Origin: Psococerastis gibbosa | Taxonomy: Eukaryota; Arthropoda; Insecta; Psocodea; Psocidae | Assembly (NCBI GenBank): GCA_963971405.1 | Contig: OZ020487.1 | Coordinates: forward strand, 10,947,344 to 11,011,343 | DNA length: 64,000 nt | Reading direction: 5' to 3' | Shown: positions 49,440 to 59,354 of the stretch, piece by piece | Position numbering within the stretch: position 1 is the stretch's first letter | How the letters are laid out: each line of letters opens with the position of its first letter | The notes under the pieces: model-generated | What the model was told of the DNA's origin: nothing | What the model saw: the letters and a program-made list of their open reading frames with translations, nothing else | Databases searched by the model: none | Program-made: the position numbers and the translations under genes

Positions 49440-50445
49440 CTAATTTAGCCTATACGTCGCTTTAGTACACGGAAAGCTTTGGCATGGCTGGAATTTTCGA
49501 TTTCGAGATTTCAACGGAATCAAGAAACGTCTTGAGCTCCCGGGAACCAAAAAAGGAGGTTTTTACAAAATACATGTCTGTCTGTTCGTCGATTTTTGGA
49601 CAATTTACTCGGTGGATTTTGAAGAAATTAGACATATAGGTTCACAAAAATCATATCTTGGGACTATTTTTATTTTTATTGTGGGCTAACTCAATTTTTG
49701 GGGTTTTATTCTGTAAAAACTACAAAAAAAGGCTCCAGATTTTTTTTTATAGGTTTTTAAGTCGTTATTAATGTAAACAAAACAGAATAGGATGCTTGCC
49801 CGTTGATAGTACAATATACAGTACATAGTTCTGGGGCGAAAAAAATAAAAAATAAATACTCAATTTTCATTTAAAAAAAAAACAAAAAAAAAAAAACTTT
49901 CTAACTTCAGCGGCGCTATCATGGCGATTGGTATTAGCTTACTCCTGGGGTTAAAACTGTAAACAAACAAATTTTGAGTAGCACTTTCCATTGTAAAAAA
50001 ATATCTTGTTTACATTTATAATACCAGGGTATTATATTAACCCCAGTATTTTAAGTCGCCATGATCGGGCAGCTGGTATGTATTCGGTGTTAGCCTAAAT
50101 AGAGTAACCAAACCGAGCAGGTTGCTTTCTCAAGCATTAAAACAACTTATTGTTCGCCTTTTGGTATTTCAATTCGTTTCAATTCAGTTCAATGTTTTGA
50201 TTTAAAATAAAATATTATTTTATGAAGAAATTATGGATAATTTATGCCCCAATACCTTACCATTATTAATGTGTTTTATTTTATTCATCAGCCTGTTCTT
50301 ATACATTTTTTATCAATAAATTCAGTGCTTTGGGATAGGGAAAGTTGAGGGAAATTTAACCATAGGACAATTATTTACTCATAGTATCTATCTCGGTACC
50401 TATACTAACTGATAAATAGGAAATCATATATACAGGTTCACTAAT
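49440..50445 (+). mobile_element. Family F repeat, interrupted by a family K element
   Basis: Left part 49440-49900, then a K-type foldback at about 49905-50080, then the right part from AGAGTAACCAAACCGAGCAG. Considerably diverged. Confidence 0.65.
49905..50080. mobile_element. Family K-like foldback
   Basis: ATCATGGCGATTGGTATTAG at the left, GTCGCCATGATC at the right, with the CTGTAAACAAAC/CTTGTTTACA inner pair. Inserted in a family F copy. Confidence 0.68.
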
Positions 50446-50478
50446 ACCGGTTCTATCGGAATGAATTTCTAGCCGTTG

Positions 50479-50587
50479 GGCGGGGATTCCACCAATGTCA
50501 ATAGTGATATTAAATGTTTTTTGACGTGGTCGCAGACATTTTTAGACCCCATTTAATATCACTATTGACGTTGGTGGAATCCCCGCC
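50479..50587. mobile_element. Short foldback MITE, family E copy 2, TSD TTG
   Basis: 109-bp palindrome GGCGGGGATTCCACCAATGT...GGTGGAATCCCCGCC, flanked on both sides by TTG; one internal GACGTGGTCGCAGACAT motif. Confidence 0.83.
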
Positions 50588-51041
50588 TTGGCAAACTTGT
50601 TCACTCCTAAATGTCTATCCATTGCGACTACAAGTGCAAGCTCAGACATGCTTACCTTTGACATTGTAACCACTGCCGGGTTTGGCCTTGTGGGGGTCGC
50701 TGGGCCGGAATTGTGTGGGGCCGGGTGGCCAGATTTTCAAAGCCAAAATAGAGTATATTCATCCATATGTTAGAGCCAAGCGGAGGGGGGGGGGGGGGGT
50801 GGTGGTAGGTGGTGTGTCAGTGTCACACTGTCGGCTCTCCTCTATCTATAACTCACTGATTGATGGGGTATAGTACAACTATTTCTTCACAAAAAATCGT
50901 AGGATAACATGATTATTATTATTATTATTATTATTATTTTTTTTTTTTTTAATGTTTTTGTCAGGATGTCGGAAGTCTTGCAAGACCAATTGGTCTGTCT
51001 GCAATTATTCGCATATTTATTCGCATAACCCGCCCCATTAC

Positions 51042-51186
51042 ATTTTTAGTAATTTTTTACAATTGTACAAACGTTGCGTGAAGCAATAGCTACTTGAATA
51101 ATAAAACTATTATTATTTTTTTTAGTAATTTTTTACAATTGTACAAACGTTGCCTGAAGCAATAGCTACTTGAATAATAAAACTAT
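51042..51186. repeat. 72-bp tandem duplication
   Basis: TTTTTAGTAATTTTTTACAA ... AATAATAAAACTATT occurs twice with essentially one change (GCGTGAAG/GCCTGAAG). Inside the 50.7-kb hAT-like element. Confidence 0.85.
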
Positions 51187-51378
51187 TTTTTTTTTTTCCG
51201 ACCTAAGTTACTTGTATTTAGCTAAAGGGTGCCCTTTCTCTAACATAGCTCTTGCAAAATTCTGTAAAAGAGTAGGATTTGATTTAAAAAGAGTATATTG
51301 GCATCGAAAGCACAAAAAGAAAGAGTACGTCGAATTTGGAACACAAAAGAGTATATATACTCTTGAGAAGAGTACATC

Positions 51379-51637
51379 AGCAGCCTGCAGGCTGATCATG
51401 GCGATTATAATACCGGTATTTATTTAATCCCTTGGTATTAAAAATGTAAACAAGGTAATTTTATAATGGAAAGTGCTATTCAAAATTTGTTTGTTTACAT
51501 TGTTAATACCAGGGGATTAAAAATGTAAACAAGATAATTTTATAATGGAAAGTGACATTCAAAATTTGTTTGTTTACATGTTTAATACCAGGGGATTAAA
51601 TAAATACCGGTATTATAATCGCCATGATCTGGCTGCT
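51379..51637. mobile_element. Family K foldback, internally doubled
   Basis: Ends AGCAGCC, then ATCATGGCGATTATAATACC, inverted at the right. The interior AATGTAAACAAG/TTGTTTACAT unit occurs twice. Nested in the 50.7-kb hAT-like element. Confidence 0.75.
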
Positions 51638-52007
51638 GGCCACCCTAGGGGGAGCCTCTTACACGAATATTCCACTATCATTTATAAAATAGAGACACAG
51701 CATGCAAAATAGAATAGAAAACAATAGAGCAAGGCGATTAATCATTAATGTATTTCGATAAGTTTATTTATTTGCTTTAATTAGTTGTTTTTGTTTTTTT
51801 AATCTATTGCAATTTCGTATTTTGCGGTTTGTTGTGGGGGGCCCCTTTTTTGTTAGCCAAACCCGGCACTGATTGTAACAAGAGTTACCTCGGCTTTACG
51901 AAGCTCGGAAACAACTAATTATTGCGTTCTACATGTTAGAATATAATATTTGTGCCCCCTCACTAGATTCGCAACTCTCAGACATAACATCAACAAGATT
52001 AACGCCC

Positions 52008-52169
52008 TGCAGCCTGATTGAGGCGATTATAATACTGGGGTTAAATAAATACCCTAGGATTATAACTGTAAACAAAGAAATTTTGAATAGCACTTTCCAT
52101 TATAAAATTATCTTGTTTACCAGTGGATTAAATAAATACCGGTATTATAATCGCCTCGATCAGGCTGCT
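52008..52169. mobile_element. Family K foldback
   Basis: GCAGCCTGATTGAGGCGATT at the left and its inverse at the right, with the TGTAAACAAAG/CTTGTTTAC inner pair and GCACTTTCCATTATAAAATT between. Confidence 0.75.
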
Positions 52170-52499
52170 GATCATAAATTTGATAATCTAAAAAGTAGAA
52201 AAGTAAGCCTAAACAAATACCCACAAAACAGTGTTTGGGTGTTGTCACTACAATCTGCTGAGCAAACTCATTATCAACACAGTGAAAGTACGAATATATC
52301 CGCCTCGACCGGCATTCTAACCAACACTGAATACTCACGCCGCGGCACTTGCCTCACGTGGAGCTACGATAAACAATTTAGATTACTACTTCACGTTCAC
52401 CGTAAATACTACATCCGTAATCAAAACAACGGCCTATTACATAAACCAATCAAGTCGCTTAGGGCCTTTTCACGCTAAGCCGAGCACCGGTAAGAATAT

Positions 52500-54727
52500 G
52501 AAAAACACTTTTCATTTCCCATGGAACTGCATTACTAATAATTATCTATTACGGTACATACTACAAAATATAGGAAAGCATGTACGGATTCACTCACACA
52601 GGTTCTTTTTATTTTGAAACCCTATAACTAATGTCATAGTTCTTTTGACCACCTTTGAAAATTTCCCCCTACGTTTCCCCACTATCGGCCATGCTTAGCT
52701 TATGGTTAGGCACCATGTATTCATTTGCATTATCGTTGCACCTAAGTCACGAGTTTATGCCTTGACACACACAGGTTTCCAGTTTCCTCATGTTCATGTT
52801 TGGTTGGATGGGTATACGATAATTTATGTCACGTGCGATCACGGAGTAGTTAATACCTGGTGCTGAAGCACCGAGTTCAGTCTGATGAAGGTCGTATCTC
52901 GTAGAAACCGAATTAACGTTTGAAAGAAAGAAAAAAAAATTGTCTTTATTTTCCATATGGGCGAATTTTGGGCCTTTCTCTTACTCTTACAATTAACCCA
53001 TTAACGGTTGATGCAGAGATTTCCAAATATTTTATGAACAAAGGAGACCTGGAAAGCCAAATGGCGCGTCCTGTTCCATTTGGCGTTAGCGTCATTTAGA
53101 GGGGTCATCACGACTACGCTGAACCAGTCGCTCCAAATCTTTCAAATTGTACAGTGTGACGATATGGAAGAGGTACTTTTACACTGTACAATTTGAAAGA
53201 TTTGGAGCGACTGGTTCAGCGTAGTCGTGATGACTCCTCTAAACGGCGCTAACGCCAAATGGAACCGGACACACCATTTGGCTTGGCGCTAGTCCGTTTG
53301 GAGCCCTCGTGAATGGCCAGCTTTACAAAGGCTTCCACGGCCACAGTAAAATGATGAAGCAGTTGAAATTGAAATCGAATCGACCGGATTCTACAGTTTC
53401 ATCAAAACCATTATATTATATAATTTATAGCATTTTTGCGCTTGAATTATTATTATTCTAAAAAAAAAACACGATAAAGGTCATAAAACTGACTTTATAA
53501 AATAGTCGGGTAGTCAATTTTGTTTTGCAGAAAACATGACGTATTCATGTATCTATTGGGCTGTGGAAAGAGGATTTTATTTTTTTAATACTTCATTTGG
53601 AAATATCTGTCTTAATTAATATTTCGTACTTTAGTGCATACATAGTATTTATAAGCTAAGCATTGGGTACTTTTTTTTTAATACGCGATTTATTTCTCTA
53701 TACTGTACTGCTTTGGTTGCAGCACAGCATTTCAAACTGTAATAAGGTCAGAGACCTTTGTCCCGTCTGCTCCAGGGAAGCCACACATGAAAGTAAACAA
53801 AATAGGCTGAGATAAGACCAGGCAATTGCTGTTATCGTGCAACTAGTTGAAAGCCGACTGCAATAGGCCTAAAACGTAAGAGACACCAGGTTCTTCAATT
53901 ATATTTCGTATCATGCTTACGTTCTACGAAATATACCCATAAGATTATTTTGTTATAAATCATTCTCTAGAATTTTGATTTATGTCAACGTTTGGGCTAA
54001 ACATGAAGTACGTATCTACCATATAATATTTGCGCGAAATATGAAGAGGTTCTTATACAAAAGTGGTGTCTTATACTTATCGTATAGTTTGGGTCATATT
54101 GACTGGTGGTCCGCAATAACGACAAAAGCCTAGATCACTAGACCCGAATTCATATTATAACAGGAATGTTTATACATCTGAAAGCGACTAGGCCCTATAT
54201 GTGTATAAAAAAATTACTTGGAATACTCTTTATATACTTTAAATACTTCAAATACTCCCTAGCTAATACCTGAAGCAATACTATGCTACCTAGTTGTCAA
54301 GAGATAAACAGTACTGTACACGACCGCATGTTTAAATATAACTCCCATTTATAACTTTTATAACCGGAGTCTACTTTACTTCCAATGAAATCTACCTGTA
54401 ATGCCAGAAGGTAACCAGTAACCCTCCTGCGCTAGAGTCTGAAGCGTTACAAAGTTGTCTCAGCCAAGTCACCAATTTACAATTATGTACCAACTAGCGC
54501 AGTCTTTATAACCGGAGCCGAATGCCCGTGGCCCTCCCCCACGCTAAGCGTCACAAAGCCGCTCTTGCCAAGCGATCCACAGTACCTACTGAACCACACT
54601 ACTAGTATTTCAGCGACTTCGGTGGCAAGGTGGTAGTGTGCTTGTGCTTGTGCGAGTCTCTACACACTTAAATACAAATATAATACAAGTTTCAATTTAA
54701 CCCTCAATTATCCGTAGAGTCGTTATA
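52500..54727. other. Spacer with repeats, no gene
   Basis: Contains the (TTTC)n-type tail (52780-53000, minus), the 53.05-kb palindrome and a short family O piece. The remainder is AT-rich with no supported frame. Confidence 0.4.
53054..53284. repeat. Large near-perfect palindrome
   Basis: Arms of about 100 bp (AAGCCAAATGG, then GCGTTAGCG, GACTACGCTGAACCAG, CAAATTGTACAGTG) pair around a spacer of about 20 bp. Outer ends AAGCCAAATGG/CCATTTGGCTT. It looks like an inverted-arm transposon. The target site is not clear. Confidence 0.78.
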
Positions 54728-55164
54728 AGGCGGGTATTCCATATAAGTACAACGTCAATGAAAATTATGAAATTGAAGGACATTTCAATTTCTCATGGCG
54801 GCCATTCCATATGTTTTTTCAAAAATTGACAATTTTCAATTGAAGCGTATGCGCCAATTTTTTGAAATTTGTTTGCATTTGTTTCTTGAAATTGTATTTG
54901 TTTTCTTCATCGCCTTATTATTTAAACCTTATTATAATTTTTATACAGAAATGCTTTCTTTTTAGAGAAATCAATTAAAATAGTTGCACTTGTCATATCC
55001 CATGTCGCCATTTTTTAATTTTAGATTGTTAGTTTCATTGTTTGTGATTTTACTCTATGATCAATTGATCATTGATCAATTTTAACAATGGCATAGAGTA
55101 AAATTGATATGTCCTTCAATTTCATAATTTTCATTGACGATGTACGTATGTGGAATACCCACCT
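54728..55164. mobile_element. Foldback MITE, family C copy 2, TSD TAA
   Basis: Tips GGCGGGTATTCC/GGAATACCCACC with TAA on both sides. The core reads MATWDMTSATILIDFSKKKAFLYKNY then terminates. It matches the 60.4-kb copy on both sides of a missing internal block, so it is an internal-deletion derivative. Confidence 0.84.
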
Positions 55165-55206
55165 AACCGAAGTTTTAGGTAGTAGGAGATTGCCCATAGC
55201 TCATCT

Positions 55207-55378
55207 GCAGCCTGATCGGGGCGATTATAATACCGGGGTTAAATAAATACCATAGGATTATAACTGTAAACAAACAAATTTTGAATATCACTTTCCATTA
55301 TAAAATTATATTGTTTACATTTTTATTACCAGGGGATTAAATAAATACCGGTATTATAATCGCCTCGATCAGGCTACT
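55207..55378. mobile_element. Family K foldback
   Basis: GCAGCCTGATCGGGGCGATT at the left, inverse at the right, with the same interior as the 52.0-kb copy. Confidence 0.75.
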
Positions 55379-56777
55379 GAAGCGTTACAAATTCACTGCA
55401 GCCAATAGAAACATACGCCTTTACACTTACTAACTTTTATTTAACCCCTATGTATACCCCCAATCGTCCCAGTCGTTATAACCGGAGTTTCTAAAGGAAT
55501 AAACCTGTGATAACAAAGGGTCATGACATACAGGCCTCCCCCGCTAGCATCTGAAGCGTTACAAAGTCGCCTCTGCCAAGCGATATATACGACCACAAAT
55601 TTAAATTTAACTCGGCATTCATTATTTAATTTTAGCTCCAAGGTCTCCTTTGGAACTTTGACCTCCGCCAACAATGCCAGAATGGAGGCTACAATAAATC
55701 AGGGGCATATCCAGGCAGAGTTCCTCATGGAGATGACACTGCGATTTCAAAGTAAAAAAAGTCATGACGTCAGGTCCTAAAACTCCTACACAATCTATAA
55801 TTTTACATTCTTTGGTGGGTGTTTATAGCGTGGCGCGGCCCCTTGTACCCCCTAATACAAAGAATTAATACTACAGCAGCAGCTCTATTATGGCGATTTG
55901 GGATTAACGTAACTTCGAGGTTTATATAATGGGGTTTATTTTTTAATACCGCATACCGTAAGGTGTCACGTGACGGTGTTAAAATAAACCCTAAAATGCT
56001 AGTTATTGATTCAATTGTTTTAAACAAAAAAAGTGCAAAATTCGGGGGGAAGTCAAATTAAAAAATTATTGGAATGCAAGAGAATGGTTGCATTGTCTCA
56101 TAATTGAAGGAAATACAAATAAACATTGAAATGTACAGGTAGAATTTTGGAATATAATAGGAATTTTAATTAATGTGTCTACCTCTACGTCTAAGTGAGA
56201 AAAAAGGGAGACTGTACAAACTGCCGGGTAGAAGAGTAGTGTTAAGCAGTTGGTCCATAACCCATGTGCAAGTAATTAGCAAACTCACACATGCAGAATC
56301 TCTTCATCTTGCAGCAAACCGTATCGCAGTAATGAGGTTCTGTAGGGACAGTTTTGGTCACTAGGTTGGCTGACGACAATAAGATATCCATATTATTCAA
56401 AATGGCCGCTGTTTGCATGTGAAAACTAAGTTTTTAGCATCCAATTAATTCTTTTAATATTTTTTATAATATTTTTACTATGTCTGGACCTTATTGCGCT
56501 GCATATAATTTAATATAGGGCCTATATATTCTCCATGATTTATAGAAAAATATCACTTTAAAATAATAGATGCATAAAATAATTTTAAAATATTATTGAG
56601 GCTTATGGAAAAATCATCGCTTTGATATCTTAGCAAATGGCGCTGCCATGTACAAAATGACGTCACAAATGAACCTCATATGATAAAATCCTTAAATCCA
56701 AAATGGCGGCCTTCAACTACGGCACTGTCACACTAGTGCCATGAATGCTTCAACTCGCACTCGCACAAGACTTGATT

Positions 56778-57164
56778 AGGCGCCCATTCCACCGACCGGC
56801 TAGGGCTATTTACAAAAACGGTGACGTGGTAGCAGACATTCAAGACTTAGATGGATATTCCACCGATCTCGCATTGCAGAATGCAAATGAAATGTTTGTT
56901 TTCCTCTATGCCATAGTTAAAATTGATCAATGATCATAGACTAAAATCACAAACAAACAAACTAAAATTAAAAAATGGCTTCATGGGATATGTTAATTAC
57001 AAACATTTTAATAGATTTCTATAAAAAGAAAAACGAACATTTCCGTCAATGTCATTTGCATTCTGCAATGCGAGATCGATGGAAACCCAGCCTAAGTCTT
57101 GAATGTCTGCTACCACGTCACCGTTTTTGTAAATAGCCCTAGCCGGTCGGTGGAATGGGCACCT
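56778..57164. mobile_element. Nested foldback MITE, family A copy 6, TSD TTA
   Basis: GGCGCCCATTCCACCGACC tips with TTA on both sides, GACGTGGTAGCAGACATTC arms, an inner tip pair and the core, which reads MASWDMLITNILIDFYKKK from about 56973 on the plus strand. Confidence 0.84.
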
Positions 57165-57895
57165 TAGCAAAAGTGATAACAATAATGCCAAATATTAAAT
57201 GGGGTCGATGGCATAGGGCCAGGGCCCGTCAACATTAATTAATAATGATGATAATAATTAATCTCCTAGTTTTCAATTTACAGCTTTTTCTACCAAACTA
57301 ATGAAATACCCTCTTTGCCCATTGGCCTTAGCTCTTGGAAACACATTTGCGTCTTGTTGAAACTTTTGATAGGCAGCACATGTCAAGAGACCAATCTAAA
57401 CAATGTGTACCCTGTTGCTATGCTCAGCGGTTTCAATAGCCGTGTAAATCAAAATTGAGTCTGCCAAACTACTTGGCAGAACTTGCTGGTCTGATATGAA
57501 TTGGAAAACATGCGTAGGGCAGTTATTCAATACCTACGCGTCGGAAAGGATGGATTTCCAGAGTAATATTTTCATGGGCAGCAATTTTCTTATGAAATAA
57601 AAACTGCTCGTGGTGGAAGGCGCAAATAATAAATAAATAGAACGAAAAAACTGACCTTTTGGAAAGTTCTTAAGATATGATGAGGGATATTGACGTGTAG
57701 GAAGCCAGAATATGACTGGCCACTTCTTAAAGTGGCAAACTACGGACCACTTAAACGTAATACATCATCATTCCTCTCTATCAACCATCCATTGTATAAT
57801 AATGGTGACATAAACTGGTATTAATCTTTTCCGCTTAGAATTCATTCACAAATGACCACAGATCCGTAACAGGACCGAGAGAGGGAGGGGGGAGT

Positions 57896-58036
57896 TAGGG
57901 GAGTAGTAAAGCACTTACACCTGCACTGTGTTTAAAATTTTACGTAACATTGATCGTAGAGCTGGGAGGGGGGAGTAGTAAAGCGCTTACACCTGCACTA
58001 TGTTTAAAACTTTACGTAACATTGATCGTAGAGCTA
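57896..58036. repeat. Tandem duplication, about 75-bp unit
   Basis: GGGGAGTAGTAAAGC(A/G)CTTA ... ACATTGATCGTAGAGCT appears twice with about four differences. Confidence 0.82.
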
Positions 58037-58339
58037 TCATTGAGGTCAAATTCGCAAACTGTGATAGAAGCAGTATTTCTCTACAGTTTGATTAATCATA
58101 GTAAGTAGGCGTCACTAATGAAAAAGCTCTTATTTTTAGTCAATTTCTCGCAACCTTCCATAACTGTGGTAAATTGCTGTAATGAAATGAAATGAAATGA
58201 AATGAAATGAAAAACGTCTTTATATTAAGTGAGCTTTAGCCCTCAAGGGCTACTCTACCAGCTAACCTAAAAGCTGGAAGCGACAACCACATCAACATAC
58301 AGCCGGCTCAATTGTGAAATTCTCAGATTACTCAATGAA

Positions 58340-58870
58340 ATGTGCCTTTGATTTGGTCAATTTTACTTCGAATTCGATTTTTTCATTGATGGAAACTCAT
58401 CAATGTTGCATTATTTATTTTTACACCCCATTCCACTTGTTTTCAACAATTGATCATTTTTGTTTTCATTTTTTTCCAAATTTGTAATATCTTTCGTCCG
58501 TCCATCCGTCGTTCTTTTTAATTTTATAAGGCCGACATTAAAGACATACTAAAAATGTCTGCTACCACGTCAAAACCATATTTACCATTGACCATTGACG
58601 TATGTGGAAACCCCGCCTAATCTACAAGAGATTTTATGATTTAAACTACGAAATAATTTGTTCGTTTTCAACAAATTAATTAAAATTATTTATCATCTCT
58701 AGACGACGCCATTATTTAATTTTAGTCTGTTATTGTTTGCAACGCGTGCTTTTACTCTATGAGCATTGATAAATTTTAACACGAGGAAATTAAAATGGAG
58801 AAGGTCATAGAGTAAAACAAAATTCTCAAGTCAAATTTGAAGTAAAATTGACCAGTGGAATACCCGCCTT
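58340..58870. mobile_element. Composite, decayed foldback element of family C type
   Basis: Outer arms GGTCAATTTTACTTC at about 58358 and their inverse at about 58840 ending GGAATACCCGCC. A second tip (GGAAACCCCGCC, about 58606) with the AGACATTAAAGACATACT motif lies inside, and a degenerate core follows. Boundaries are approximate. Confidence 0.6.
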
Positions 58871-59147
58871 AACAAACAAGGCGAAACTGAAAACACATAT
58901 ATCAATAGTAAAAACATCAGAAGGGCTGTTTGCCCATTGTTTACATACGAGTAGTGTTTTCACATTTTGGTTCGAACGTTTTCACAAAAATCAAAGTTAT
59001 AGTGCACGTCATGCTTCATTGCCGTTGGATGGCTGAGGATTACTTCGTTCCTGTGTACGAAATTCGACACCACATGCCCCCGCATACCTTTCTTTTATCT
59101 TAAACAAGCTGTCTAACAGCAAGAAACTTACATAAGATGAGTAGGAA

Positions 59148-59354
59148 TCAGAAGCGCGCGTGGTGCACCTCCCAGAGATGCATCTTGAAGAAGTCACGCT
59201 CGATGAAGTTCATGGGACACAGGTAACAGAAAAGCTTGTTCTCAAGGTCGCTGTGCATGAGTCGGACATGGTACTTAAGTGCAGAGAGGTTGTTGTAGAG
59301 CTGCGAACAGTGTGGGCAGGGTAGATGAGTCAGATGGAGCTTTCCGTCCTCTGC
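59148..59354 (-). CDS. Zinc-finger gene, terminal exon with two C2H2 fingers
   Basis: Acceptor GTTATTGCAG, then AEDGKLHLTHLPCPHC. It contains two canonical C2H2 fingers and ends EVHHARF, TGA at 59148-59150. All eight zinc ligands are present. Confidence 0.85.
   Translation of the reverse strand, partial: AEDGKLHLTHLPCPHCSQLYNNLSALKYHVRLMHSDLENKLFCYLCPMNFIERDFFKMHLWEVHHARF

Larger units (their letters stand above)
50671..51871. mobile_element. hAT-like element, perfect 8-bp TSD ATTGTAAC
   Basis: 1201 bp with inverted tips CACTGCCGGGTTTGGC/CAGTGCCGGGTTTGGC, flanked by identical 8-bp ATTGTAAC (50663-50670 and 51872-51879). Tips and duplication length fit the hAT superfamily. No transposase is visible. 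The interior holds a 72-bp tandem duplication and a family K foldback. Confidence 0.85.

Noticed and set aside
51933-52478. 181-codon open frame on the plus strand
   Set aside because: It runs through a family K foldback (52008-52169) and the rest shows no recognisable domain.
9594-57191. Recurring short ORFs with the phrase DVVADIQDLGG and STDL(S/A)LQNA
   Set aside because: They are translations of family A MITE arms and tips, appear on both strands and end at random stops. No protein family is implied.
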